Assembly: GCF_964204645.1 (NCBI RefSeq)
Contig: NC_134025.1
Location: forward strand, 22,536,001 to 22,600,000
Origin: Tubulanus polymorphus
Lineage: Eukaryota; Nemertea; Palaeonemertea; Tubulaniformes; Tubulanidae
Length of the DNA stretch: 64,000 nucleotides
Direction of reading: 5' to 3'
Shown: positions 33,855-45,111 of the stretch, piece by piece
Position numbering within the stretch: the first letter of the stretch is position 1
Layout: every line of letters starts with the position of its first letter
Notes under the pieces: generated by a model
What the model was told of the DNA's origin: nothing
The model's input: only the letters and a program-made list of their open reading frames with translations
Database searches by the model: none
Program-made: the position numbers and the translations under genes

Positions 33855-36800
33855 ATGGTTGAGGAGAAGGAATACATGCCACTATGGTGGGCCGGCGTGC
33901 CCGCCGAACTGTACAAACTACGAGTCGAAGGACGTCTATGCGACATCACGATTGTCGTCGGCAACAGCTTGCGTTACAGCGTACACTCGCTCGTTCTAGT
34001 CAGCGCGAGCAGTCATTTCAAAGCGTCGCTCGACACCGGTTCGTTGTTGCAGGAATACTACCTGCAGGATGCTGACGAGGACTGCTTCAAACACCTGATG
34101 GAATATGTCTACGGACAGAACCTCGTTCTGAATAAAGACAACGTGCACGCGATGCTCAGCACGGCGCGCGCGTTGTTCATCGATTCGGCGATCTCACACT
34201 GCGAGGAGTTCTGCAAACTGTTGCCGCGACACGAGAAGATCGATGCGACTGACGGTCAACAGTCGGCGGCGTCATCGTCGTCGTCGTGCAAGCTGACCGA
34301 TAAATCAGCGTTGAACCCGCCGTCGCCACCCGAGTTCAACAACTCGCTACAACTCGACGCCAGTACGAGTTTCAGCTCGGATTATCTATCCGGTTACGAC
34401 GTCGTCGAGGATCAGAAGGTTCTCGAACGCGGCATCAAACAGGAACCGCCGGAGAATTTTTACCCGGGCGAAAATATCGGTAACGGCAGCAGCTGCGGCG
34501 TCGCGAGCAAAGGATCTGACGTTCACGTGACGTACGAACCGATCACAGTCGGCGGTAAGACGGTCGCGATGCGATCGGTTATTCACGAAAATTTGAATTC
34601 GCGATCGTCGTCACAGTTGCATCATCACGGTCTGAACAAGTACAGCTGCAGTCCGCCGGATCCGGATAAACCGAAGAATAAAACGCTCGAGTTCATCTGC
34701 GCGCAGCTTTCGAATAAAAAGAATACGACATCGTGCGGCGTCGGCGGCGTGGGTCAGGCTGACTCGGAAACGTCGACGAATGACGACGAGAATCACATGT
34801 ACTCGCCGAATCCGTTTTCGCCGATGAAGAACCACATGGAGCTGTCGTGGCAGCCGCAGGGTTTCGGTAATTCGATGCGGTTGTGTTCGTCGTCGCAGAT
34901 ACGTTCGACGCCGACGACGAGTCGGTTCGCGGCGACGGCGGCCGCGGACGTTCCCGTTTCGGCGATCCGTCGCGAAAAAGACAAAAGCAAGTATATCAGC
35001 ACGATTTTGAACCTGCGCTCGCAGAACTCGTCGCCGGAGAGCATGTCACCGCCGATACCGAGTTCGTCGTCGCATTCGATGGACACGAATCCCGTCTGGT
35101 CGACGGAGATCACGCCCAGTATATCGGAGGCGGCGTCTTCGTTTTCGACGGTCACGAACGGGTCGCATTACGCGCCGGCCGGCTGCGCGAATAACGAGTC
35201 TTCTGCGGCGGCGTCTACTTCCGGTTTGGCTAACGGCAGCGCGGGTCACGCGAGCTCGACTGCGACAGGGTCGAACGTCGCTTCGATGAACGCGGCGACG
35301 AATGCCCTCCTCAGCTCCGTCGCGAACCAACAAGCCGCGTTGCAGAGTCTGATGATGAGTATGGCGGGCGGCACGCTGCCCGGACTCTCCGGTCTGATGC
35401 CCGGTAACTTCAACGGACAATTCGGAGCTAATGTTCCGAACACGTCTCAGACGATGGGTACGGGTGCGAACTCCGGTCTCGGTTTACCGCCTTTGCTTTC
35501 CGGTCAGCTTCCGTCGCAGGCGTTGCAATGTTTATCGGCGTTGACGGCGAACGCGCAAGCGCTCGGACAGTTATTGCCGCCGATGCCCGGGTTACTACCG
35601 TCGCAAGTGTTGCCTCAACCGTCGTCGGCTAACGGCGGCGATTCGCCAGCGAACGCGCCCGCCGCCGTCAAATATCAATCGCAAACTTTAAGCTCGACGG
35701 CTCCGGAATCAACGTACGCTAACGTGCCGGACTCTAGTACGGAATCGTGCGCCGCTGCTGTGAATACAACGAATCCGACGCCGGTCGATAATTCGGTCGC
35801 GCACAACACGAACGCCGCGAACCCCGAAACGGCAGCTGTTCAAAACCAAGGAACTTTGTCCGGGTTACTGGGTTTTAATCCGCCCGATACGTTGGCTGCG
35901 AATCAAAATCAACAGTTTAACCAAGCGTTACAGCAGCAAGGTTTGCCGCCGATTATGCTGCCGGCTGCCGGACAGAATCTCATCAACGTTAATATGGCCG
36001 GCGTCAACCCGATGTTGCCGATGGCGCTTTTCATGTTACCGAACGGAAACGCGTCGAACAGCATGATGCCGGGAATCGCGCCGCAATCGTTTTTGCCCGG
36101 CGTTGGACCGAAGATTGAAAATGATAGCAAAATGGAGGACGAAGAAACAGAAGTGGAAAACATGCCGAGTATTCCAGGTATTCAAATCTAAAGAAAACCA
36201 TAATTTTTGCGAACCTTGTTTCACAGACTGTGAGTTTGATTTTGCTCTGGACCCAGTTCTGCAATCGTGAATTAACTAGACCCCTCTTTCACTTTGACAT
36301 TGATCCTTTTTCTGCATTTGTGAGTTTAATCTGACTCCGGATGGTTGCGAGTCAAATTTAGATAGAGTCCAAGTACTTGGAATTTTGACTTCTGTTTAAA
36401 GTCTCAGGTCTATGGAACTGGGTTCCATTCTCAAAGAAATATATAAATGATGCATCCATTCAAATATACTTTCTATGCGATGTATTGTGTGGTTGAAATT
36501 TTCAGAATCAGCTGCAGCGACACTGTTCGATTGTCCGATATGTCACAAACCATTTCCAAATACCAAACAGCGGGCTGTTCACATGCGCATACACTCAAAA
36601 TACGAACACAAACCGTTTGTATGCGACATCTGCGGATTCAGGACAAAGGTGAGCACGATTGACATTTGAAATTCTTTGGATATAGGATGTACTAAGTATA
36701 CATGTATGTTGCATTTCAAATAAGTAATTCCTTTCGCCATATTTCGTATTCTCTTCTATCATATATCATACCCCCGCAAAGAAAAGTAAAGGGGATGTAC

Positions 36801-37342
36801 TGGAGTCAGCTTGTCCTTCCATGCGTCTATATAGTAAATCCTGCACAAGCTACTCCATAGTCTTCCGTAGTGTCTTGATGAAACTTGATACAACTACAGT
36901 AGAACTCACTTAATTCGGATTTTTCAATCCAAATTTTCACTTACAGTAATTCGGATGAAATATTTGGTCCATTTAACCTGGAACCATGTAGTAAACTGCT
37001 ATTCATAATTTTGGCATGTTCTGATGTAGCAATCTTACGTGAACAACTTGTCAGCATTTGCGGGGGTATTCTAGTTGAAATGTATATGAACTACATGTAT
37101 AGTTTAGGGTCAATTCATCCTGTACATCTTAGGATCTCTATCTCTAACATGATCTTTCATGTTTTCAGTACGCTGACCGACTGAGGATACATAAACGACT
37201 GCAGCACACTCATAAAGGAATCAAACCATTCAAGTGTCCGTATTGTCCTTACGCGACGTCGTTGAAAGGAAACTGTCGCAAACACGTAATGAATAAACAT
37301 CCGAACTGCGCCGTGATCGTTGAACAGATTATGCCAATATGA
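33855..37342 (+). CDS. BTB/POZ zinc-finger transcription factor
   Basis: Three exons (33855-36177, 36506-36648, 37169-37342) join in phase to 879 residues. An N-terminal BTB/POZ domain (about residues 10-125) contains LCDITIVVG, FKASLDTGS and HLMEYVYGQNLVLN, typical of dimerisation and corepressor-binding BTB domains. A long Ser/Ala/Asn/Gln-rich linker follows, with a SUMO-type IKQE site near residue 195. Three C-terminal C2H2 fingers follow: CPICHKPFPNTKQRAVHMRIH, CDICGFRTKYADRLRIHKRL and CPYCPYATSLKGNCRKHVMNKH. It is likely a nuclear DNA-binding repressor or activator; no specific ZBTB orthologue is recognised. The ATG has a good context (CAACATGG) and lies 33 bp after an acceptor (TTTTCTAG), so a 5' non-coding exon is likely. 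Exon 1 is strikingly CpG-rich with TCG/GCG codons, unlike the surrounding DNA. Confidence 0.92.
36251..36425. mobile_element. possible MITE in BTB intron 1
   Basis: Ends resemble an imperfect inverted repeat (ACCCAGTTCTGCAATCGTGA and GGTCTATGGAACTGGGT), with GAGTTTGATTTTGCTCTGG and GTGAGTTTAATCTGACTCC direct phrases. Similar sequence at 5756-5875. Confidence 0.4.
36768..37069. mobile_element. MITE with perfect 13-bp TIRs in BTB intron 2
   Basis: ATACCCCCGCAAA at 36768-36780 is exactly inverted at 37057-37069. If the outer TA is the target duplication, this fits a Tc1/mariner-type MITE of about 300 bp. The inside includes GTCTTGATGAAACTTG, a phrase also seen near 56370-56390. Confidence 0.75.
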
Positions 37343-37459
37343 GGGCGGAGTAACACCCGCTGACAACAACCCCTGTGAGAGATAGCATCTTGAGACTCCC
37401 TAGGTATGAAATTACCAGGTGCATGAATAGCTGGGCACTAAGGGTTTGCTAAGGCAGTT

Positions 37460-38145
37460 AAGTTCATACCGTGGTAGTCTCGATTCTGTTGCGTTCGAAC
37501 CCAAGCATGTTCCTACGTTGAAGTTAATAGTTTGATGAAGTCAAAAAATTCAACTACTGTGAGAGTAGTTTACTTATTACTCATTGGTTTTAGATTCTAA
37601 TGTTCGATGCATTTAACCAGTCATTGCTTTCTTAAAAAATGTTTATCCAATCTACAAAAAAAAAACACTTGAAGCAAGTTTGAAGTTTGCATTTACTTCA
37701 GCTTAAAATGCGTTGTTTTATTTCATTTTGTCTGTTGACTTGACATTTTCAAAACATATCACACTCGGCATTCGCATTCGTGTACATAGCTGGATACATA
37801 ACAAGTTCATACCGTGGTAGTCTCGATTCTGTTGCGTTCGAACCCAAGCATGTTCCTACGTTGAAGTTAATAGTTTGATGAAGTCAAAAAATTCAACTAC
37901 TGTGAGAGTAGTTTACTTATTACTCATTGGTTTTAGATTCTAATGTTCGATGCATTTAACCAGTCATTGCTTTCTTAAAAAATGTTTATCCAATCTACAA
38001 AAAAAAAACACTTGAAGCAAGTTTGAAGTTTGCATTTACTTCAGCTTAAAATGCGTTGTTTTATTTCATTTTGTCTGTTGACTTGACATTTTCAAAACAT
38101 ATCACACTCGGCATTCGCATTCGTGTACATAGCTGGATACATAAC
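37460..38145 (+). repeat. exact 343-bp tandem duplication after the BTB gene
   Basis: The segment starting AAGTTCATACCGTGGTAGTC at 37460 is repeated from 37803 and appears identical through GGATACATAAC. Each copy starts with a fragment of the foldback arm containing GCGTTCGAACCC. It lies about 120 bp after the stop codon, so it may form part of the 3' UTR. Confidence 0.9.
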
Positions 38146-38326
38146 AAAGCGTATGTTGATAATTTATTTTTTTACGAATGATACAAGAATGTAATAATAA
38201 TCATGGCGTATGTCCAAGGTCTTGTCAAGCTGTGTATTAACCAGCAGTATAAATGATAGTGAATGTAAACCATGCTTAAGTTGGATTATTTTGGTACTGG
38301 TTGAACTGGAGAAATAATGAAACTTC

Positions 38327-38648
38327 AGGCGTAATCACACGGAGATGATTTGGCCGTGCCAAATTGGCACGGATCAGGCCCATGTCAAATTTAGCCTATG
38401 CCTAATTAGAGTGTGGTCACACATAAACCACTCACTCGATGCTAAACAAAGCGAAGTGAGTCACTTCAGGAACAGTAAAGATTCACGCGCAATGATTTGA
38501 CCTGTGCTAAAATTTGTCTCTGGCCTGGTCCGACATTTATGGTCGGGCCAAACAGGCACGGGCCCATTTTGCACATGTGAACAGTCAGTGGTTCTGTCTT
38601 CCAAGCCAAAATTTGGCATGGGCCGAAAACGCTTGTGTGATTGCGGCT
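38327..38648. mobile_element. MITE family A, copy 2 (reverse)
   Basis: Opposite orientation to 29453-29710; right end TGTGTGATTGCGGCTT. Keeps the core CCACTCACTCGATGCTAAAC and AAATTTGGCATGGGCC-type arms, and is about 60 bp longer. Confidence 0.7.
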
Positions 38649-38649
38649 T

Positions 38650-41100
38650 TTGAAAAATAAGAAAGTCACATTTTTAACTTGTCAATTTAGTGTATAAAAG
38701 ATGATGATTATATAATAAATTGAGGCCTTATCCAACTTAAGAATGATTTACTGATAAGATGTTGTTTTAGAGTCCACTCAGTGGTTAATTATGTGTTAAG
38801 TACCAGTAGGTATTTGTTTGAATCTGTCTCAAAGATTGGGTAATTCAGGTAACAAGGTTTTTGTTGATATTAAACAAGTTTGAAGAAATCTCATGAATTT
38901 AGGCAGGATGTACAGTTAGGTCTCTTTGACATACCCCAAAGATATGCATTATATAGTTATACAACCCGCTTAGTCAGCATTTTGGTCTAATCTAGACATC
39001 GATTGTGTTCGCTAGAATTTTATATCAAATTTTCCAGATTAAGTGGCTATTTGGTCAAGATTCTGGCTGCAGTTGAGTACGTGTAAGTTTGATCACATGG
39101 GACCGTAATTTTTAATCCGAATTATGCGTATATGAAAGTTTTTGGTAATTTCTGAGACGAATGGAATTCATAGTTTCCGTGCTGATTTTGTTACTCATAT
39201 ATTGCAGGTATGATGAAAATATTAAATATAAATACGAATTTGAAATGGGAAAGATTTCCTTACGAAATTATAGGTTGAAAATCAATAGCGCATTTTACAG
39301 TGTACTGGAATATGAATGTTATATCATTTTACACCTACATATGTATGTATTTTTGTTACGCTTTTGAAAGTAGTGTGTGACGTGTAGGGGTGAAACACCG
39401 CTGCCCGACTGCCTGTCAATCAAAATTTTCATTCATATGCAAGCGATTCTGTGTAACTGTTGCATTCATGGTCAGACATACTGCATAGTCTGACCGAAAA
39501 TTCAAAATGACATCTTCTGAATTTTGATCTCAGTTAGACATACCGCTACGAAAATGCACACTATGCTTTCTGTAAGGCATATCGGACTGAAGCGTACTCT
39601 ACTGAATTGTTCGTAGACTGTGCATCCTGCCATGAAATATTTTTATATGCAATACAAAGTAATGTTAATGGACTTAATGTTAAATAAATGTTCCGATATA
39701 ATATATATATATTTGTCATCGATAGAATAGAAATGATCTTTTATAGTGTTTATAGTAGAGTATGACGTAACAATTATCGCGTAGACGTCGACTGTAAAAA
39801 GGTTGAGTTTTACAAGGTGCTGATAACCGAAACTGCAAATAAAATTTGTGTTCAAACTTCCATACATGATGAATAAGAAAAAAGCTGCTCTTGTTTCTGG
39901 CTGTAAAACAATCGGAAATACTGTTCAAGTCATAAGTATTTGTGTAGTTGTTTTAATACTTAAGGTACTTAAATGTTTGTGTGTAGGTCCCATTGTCTGT
40001 TAGATAGCGTAAACCTTTTAGTGATCCATACTATCATCTATGAAATAGATATTGATCGCGGTGCGTACTCAGTAGAGCTGGGAATATGTTACAGTCCGCA
40101 GTTCAAAGCCCGATACGGCGTCAGTGGACTAGCTTCTAAAGCTGACATTCATAAGACTGTAACTTGAATAAAAGGAATTGAAAAATAAAGTTTATTAGAA
40201 ATAGTTCAACAAATCTTTTCTCACTTTTTATCGATATATCACGGATGAATGTGGAATGATTCATTCAGTTGCAATTTCTCTGGATAAATTTTTGTAGTTA
40301 ATAGGAAAACCTATGTATCGGTTATTTGGAGAATTGAGGAAATTTCATTTTTTTTCCAGAGATCAAGGAGTTTGGAGTCTAGCAAGCAGGTGCCCATGTC
40401 CTGGGAGTGCTCCCAGAGAAAACTTTTGAAGGAGCAATTTCACATCAGCATGAACAAGGCCCACAATATACAAAATTTTAGAAGATTAAAAACATTTTAT
40501 CAAAAATTAAGAACAAAAGACACAACGTTGCACTCTTGGATCAGTACTGAGGTTAAGTGTTTTCAAACAAAATTGTCCATTTCAATTCTGTTGAAGTTTA
40601 ACTTCAACTTCCACAGATTTTTAATCAAATCCATGATTATGTCACACTACCTGTCCTCACTGTTTTTCAGTCGAAGTTGTATATCCAATTTAATCTACTG
40701 AGTCAGTAGAAGTCATTTGGATAATGAATGTCCCTGCTACGGTTCATTGATCTAAGTTAGTTTGACTGTAGTAGTTCATATTATATGTTTGTAGCTTGGT
40801 CAAATATCAACAAGCAAGAACTTTGTCCAGAAAAATAGACCATCAAAACAGCTATGAGCAACCGATTACCATAATCATCATCATTATCCTTTTATTTATC
40901 ATATTAAAGTCCCTCTGTACACGTCAGTGAAAAGACATTTGACAAATAATGACTATAAATATGCATTGTACAAGACTTAGATAAGATTTTTATTTAATGT
41001 CCATCCATAAATACACAACCATTCTTCGCATTCACCAAATAATTCAATTGCACAAAACTCATCGGTTCGAAGGTATATACACTAAAGTTATGAATCAGTA
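38650..41100. other. intergenic, no gene seen
   Basis: AT-rich DNA between the BTB gene and the minus-strand gene at 41.1 kb. Open frames here (for example near 39973 and 40372) lack splice context and recognisable domains. Confidence 0.45.
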
Positions 41101-41117
41101 CTATATATTCTTTGGAT

Positions 41118-43492
41118 TTATGCCTTCCTTTTCGTTTTCGCTTTGGTTTTCTTCTCTTTCTTCTTCAATCCATCCATATTGGCTTTGATTACATTTGCAT
41201 AGGCCTGAAATGCAATACAGCATTGTTGCTGATGAGTACAAAATTTTACAAAGACACTTTTCTCTAACCAACCTACGGCTGGTCTTCGAATTTTGGAATT
41301 GATGCCATAATTGATCGTGTAACCAATGTCTTAAATTTACATCACTACTTACTAATTGAAATCTATTCATTTCCTTCTGATTTACCTAAAATGAATCGAA
41401 AAAATTTGCAAAGCATAAGTAACAGTTAATGATGATAATTCATTAAGCCTTAAGTCAATATTCTTATTGGCTCTGCATGATACTATTGGAAAATTAAAAG
41501 AACTAGTTTAATAAAACGTTTAAAGCCTAGGTTAAGACTAAATTGAATTATACTCACTACTGTAGCTATTTTCTTGCTTCCTAATGATGCTCTAATTAAA
41601 CACTTTAATTCCTCTTGTGGTGTGGTTTGGTGGCTGGTGGAACTGGTTCCTTTTTGATCTTTCTTATCCTTAGGCTGAGGTGTAGTGCGACCATCATCTG
41701 CAATATTTTGTAATACTGGTATCTTAAGATCCCTAAATATTTCACCTGGTATATCAAAACTCGACTGAATTAGGTCACAAGGGTGGTATAAATTAAGAGT
41801 TTCCAACTTTTGACAATCTATACCCCCCGGCCCTGTTTGATTCTAGGCAGGTGTAGCAGGTTTGCAAGGGACATACCAACAAATAGCATTAAATCAAATC
41901 AATCAACTTAATGAATAAGAGGAGCAATTTCCCAAGACTGTGGTGTCGTGACCCTGAAGTTTAAATCTACCAAATGGTTCAGTTAGCTCCATGGGTCATT
42001 CGACTACTTACACCGTTTCATCGTGATAGTAAGAGATCCTGACTGTTTTGACCTTTGAAAATATCTTGTCAGCTCACTCAAAAACTGCAACATAAACAAA
42101 ATGAAGACAATAGAACTGGTAGAGAAGCAAACATATCTATCGGCCAACCGGATCAATTAAACAACATCATGCCAAGATCTTCCATCTCCCTCGATGGAAT
42201 AGTCGCCCAACTTATAAAGGCTTGCTCGGTGGACTTGTTTCAGCACGACTTGCTGTAGTGACCCTTTTGACTTTTAACTGTTGCCTTTACATTGCCAATC
42301 TATGTTTGCCGAATAGACTACGAATTTGTAATATCCTTAAACGAACTACCAAGTGTGCAACTGGCATAATCTTCAAATTGCAGATGAATGCAGAATAGAT
42401 TGATGGTATGGAAGATGGCATGCACCCAATGATGACAAGTTTTGTATCTTTATGGTACATTTTTGCATCCAAATGTAGCATATACAATCAACCCCTGATA
42501 TACCACCCACATCGGTGCAGAACGATTTTGGCACTATTTGTAAAGAAATGTACCGTACATTGTCATTGAGAAAACCTGGCGGTAGGCGGGGTGGCGGTAA
42601 ATGGGAGGGTGATATATCGGTGGTTGACTATACGCAACAGGAGAGAGATTAATGATAGTAATGATCTGTATAGGAGAGAGGGCAGCTAGGAATCCCTATG
42701 CGCCCGGAGCAAGTAAGCGGACTTATGTTATCGCTGCCGCTGAGGTGATTCCAATCAGCTGGTGGGTGGGACCAGTGAATCGGTCAGTCCTGCACTGCGG
42801 AACGACGAAGCACTGGCGTTACTCATCATTTTTCTGTCAACAACATTGAGATTGGAGTTTATACGACCACTCGAAAGAAATGACATATTGTTTATTGAAT
42901 ATAATAGAATTGAATTGGGACGGGTCTAACTTTATTAGGTTTGCCTTGGTGAGAATGCTTTGAATTGTAGCACCATTTCGCGACAAAATAAGAACGGCTT
43001 CGAATACAAGACTACGTTGTTACTCACGTTATCATTTTCCAGTAATACCATCTTTAAAGAAGGGCTTTTGAACACTAAGCAGCTGTTATAAATCAGTGCG
43101 ACTCAATGCGGAAATGTACACGGTGGAATAAGCGTAAATCACGGATTCGGATTCGGAATCTGGCCAATACTCGCTTCCCTCACTCAGAGATTTACTCAAG
43201 GTCGTCGACCGGACCAAAAATATTTTTTCTTTGGCGAACTTTTTTAAGGGTAATATAGTAATGAAGCATGCAGGGACATCTATTTGGCTATTCTTTATCA
43301 GAGCAGGAGGTGTATGATAGAGTACGCAATGAAACACCTCCTGCACTAGCCAAATTAAAAAATTATGATGATTAATAATAGTCACCTCTTAATTGTCACC
43401 TTCTTGTCAGTCAGTGGTCAATGACAATTAATTAGTTTACCTATCCAACGTAACTGAACCTTTCATTGCATCAAGAATACTTGCCTTTGGCC
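41118..43492 (-). CDS. unrecognised gene with lysine-rich C-terminus
   Basis: The last three exons join well (high to low): 41817-41561, 41385-41269 and 41204-41118, encoding about 153 residues. These include QSSFDIPGEIFRDLKIPV, QEELKCLIRASLGSKKIAT, VNLRHWLHDQLWHQFQNSK and ANVIKANMDGLKKKEKKTK, ending at TAA. The basic tail suggests a nuclear or nucleolar protein. Two more minus-strand exons, 43492-43441 and 43082-43028, join in phase (KASILDAMKGSVTLDS, CLVFKSPSLKMVLLENDN) and may be the 5' end, perhaps starting at the Met at 43466. Linking exons between 41.8 and 43.0 kb were not found, so these could be two genes. The 5' end lies about 300 bp from the METTL21A start, suggesting a divergent promoter. 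I do not recognise the family; a faint likeness of the FDIPGEIFRDL segment to NEPRO is too weak to use. Confidence 0.5.
42490..42632. mobile_element. possible MITE, ACCCCTGATATACCACCC ends
   Basis: The left end CAACCCCTGATATACCACCC and the right end GGGTGATATATCGGTGGTTG are imperfect inverses. About 143 bp, probably within an intron of the minus-strand gene. Confidence 0.55.
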
Positions 43493-43779
43493 CTGCAGTG
43501 TCTATGTAGCGATTAAGGGAGGCCTTTTAACAGATTATCATTTATCTAATGTTCTGTTCAATTTTTTTCATTTCAAGGAACAATCTAATGCTTTATAAAT
43601 CCACCTCTGAATTATTGACCACTATACTGCTACAGCTGGTAATAGGAATCTATACCAGCCACAGCTACGAGTCGAACAGTGAGGAACACTGTAGCCACAG
43701 TGCCAACAGTCACAGTGCACCGGTCCAGTCTCTGAATGATCCACAGCTCGCAAAATGTGCCAGTAACAGTAATACAAAT

Positions 43780-44725
43780 ATGGCATTAGTTGTTTATGAA
43801 GAAAAACAAAACTTCCTCGAACGCTTTTACGACGATAAATGGCATTATACTTGTAAAGACAAGGTTCTAAGTGTTAAGCAAAAGTGGACCGAGTTAGGAG
43901 TCGCTGGTGTGGTTTGGGACGCTGTAAGTATCAAAATTATCAGTAAAAAAGCAGAATAAGCATTTATGACGTGCATTCCAAACTTCTGTTTGCTTCAGGC
44001 AACTGTGTTGAGCGATTTCTTGCAAGGCAAGGCTGAACTTGTCAAGGGAAAGAAAGTGCTAGAAATTGGTGCAGGAACAGGTCTTGTCGGCCTTTACTCA
44101 AATGTATTAGGTAAGTCTAATAATCTTTTAATGCCTTGTGTCAAAAATTCATAAAGGCTAGTCTTTATGAATTTTTGCTTGTATTTATTGAAATGCTTAC
44201 ATAGCAGAAGTTTTTCGTTATCATCTCATTTCATCAGAACTTCTCCTCAATTCTCTGTAAAATGATTATTTTTGGAAAAAGCTTTCAATCTCATCTGTAT
44301 CTAGATCAAAATTTTCCTTTTCTATATAACAGATTCTGATTTTGTCTTGTCAAGGTGCAGAGGTTACCATTACGGACAGACAGGAGGTGCTGGATCATAT
44401 ACGAAATGTTGTTAAGCACAACGAATTGGACAATTCTCGATTAACGGTCGCAGAATTAGACTGGACAAAAAACTATCCGGAATTCGGTACATTTGATGTT
44501 ATCGTCGGCGCCGATGTCATCTACATCGAATCATTATTTCAAGACTTACTCAAGACACTTACGAATCTCAGCAATAGTGAAACTGTAGTGTTTCTGTCCT
44601 GTAAAATACGCTACGATAAAGACTGGAGATTTATCGACATGTTGAAAAAGACAATGCACGTCGAAGAGGTTTTACACGATAAAGACAGAGATATACGTAT
44701 ATTTAAAGCTAATAAAGTCGTTTGA
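43780..44725 (+). CDS. METTL21A: METTL21A-like protein-lysine methyltransferase
   Basis: Human METTL21A trimethylates a lysine in HSP70 proteins using S-adenosylmethionine. Three exons (43780-43923, 43999-44110, 44355-44725) join to 208 residues, close to the 218 of human. Landmarks: N-terminus MALVVYEEK (human MALVPYEET), GVAGVVWDA before the SAM fold, motif I LEIGAGTGLVGLYSNVLGA, acidic motif II VTITDRQEVL, post-motif ELDWTKNYPEFGTFDVIVGAD with the family D/E-x-x-Y-like stretch GADVIYIE, and the C-terminal LSCKIRYDKDWRFIDMLKK. The Met at 43780 is chosen because it matches the family start; the frame stays open 77 codons further upstream but that part (Ser/His-rich) is unlike the family and is probably 5' UTR. 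All SAM-binding elements look intact. METTL21B/EEF1AKMT3 is the main alternative, but the N-terminus favours 21A. Confidence 0.9.
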
Positions 44726-45111
44726 ATGAATTAAGAAATTCACATTGCTTGTCTTCTTTTTTTCGGGATTTTGATCGAGCATGTGTCTCGATCATTTTGA
44801 TTCATCGGTTTTTTGCAAACCTAGAATTGCATCATAAATAGGACAATTTTGATAATTTCATACTGGATATGACGAAATATTGGTTATAATGAACAGTCTT
44901 TCCGGTACCCTGAAGTTTGCTGCGACGAGGTGCTACCGTAATAAGTTTTGGATTTTTTCGTTACGCCGGGCAATTAAGCCCGAGGTCTGGACCGCTTCAA
45001 CTATAGACCAACTGGTGCTGCCACCAATTTTGTTATGATCCGCCATTATCGCATCTGTCAAAATTTCGAAAATTCCATCAAACATTTTCTTTTTCCAACC
45101 TCGCAAATATC
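44726..45111 (+). promoter_or_regulatory. TTC8 promoter interval with a weak X-box-like site
   Basis: Only 386 bp separate the METTL21A stop from the TTC8 start. At about 44959, GTTACGCCGGGCAAT resembles an RFX X-box with mismatches, about 150 bp before the ATG, where ciliary genes commonly carry one. The match is imperfect. Confidence 0.3.

Noticed and set aside
42055-42258. Plus-strand frame and a GLLGGLVSARL-like reading
   Set aside because: No splice signals or family match; strand is opposite to the gene around it.
43086-43385. 99-codon minus-strand frame ending SALSRTDL
   Set aside because: It falls in the intron between two exons that splice together in phase (43441 and 43082); it does not itself join in phase to the upstream exon.
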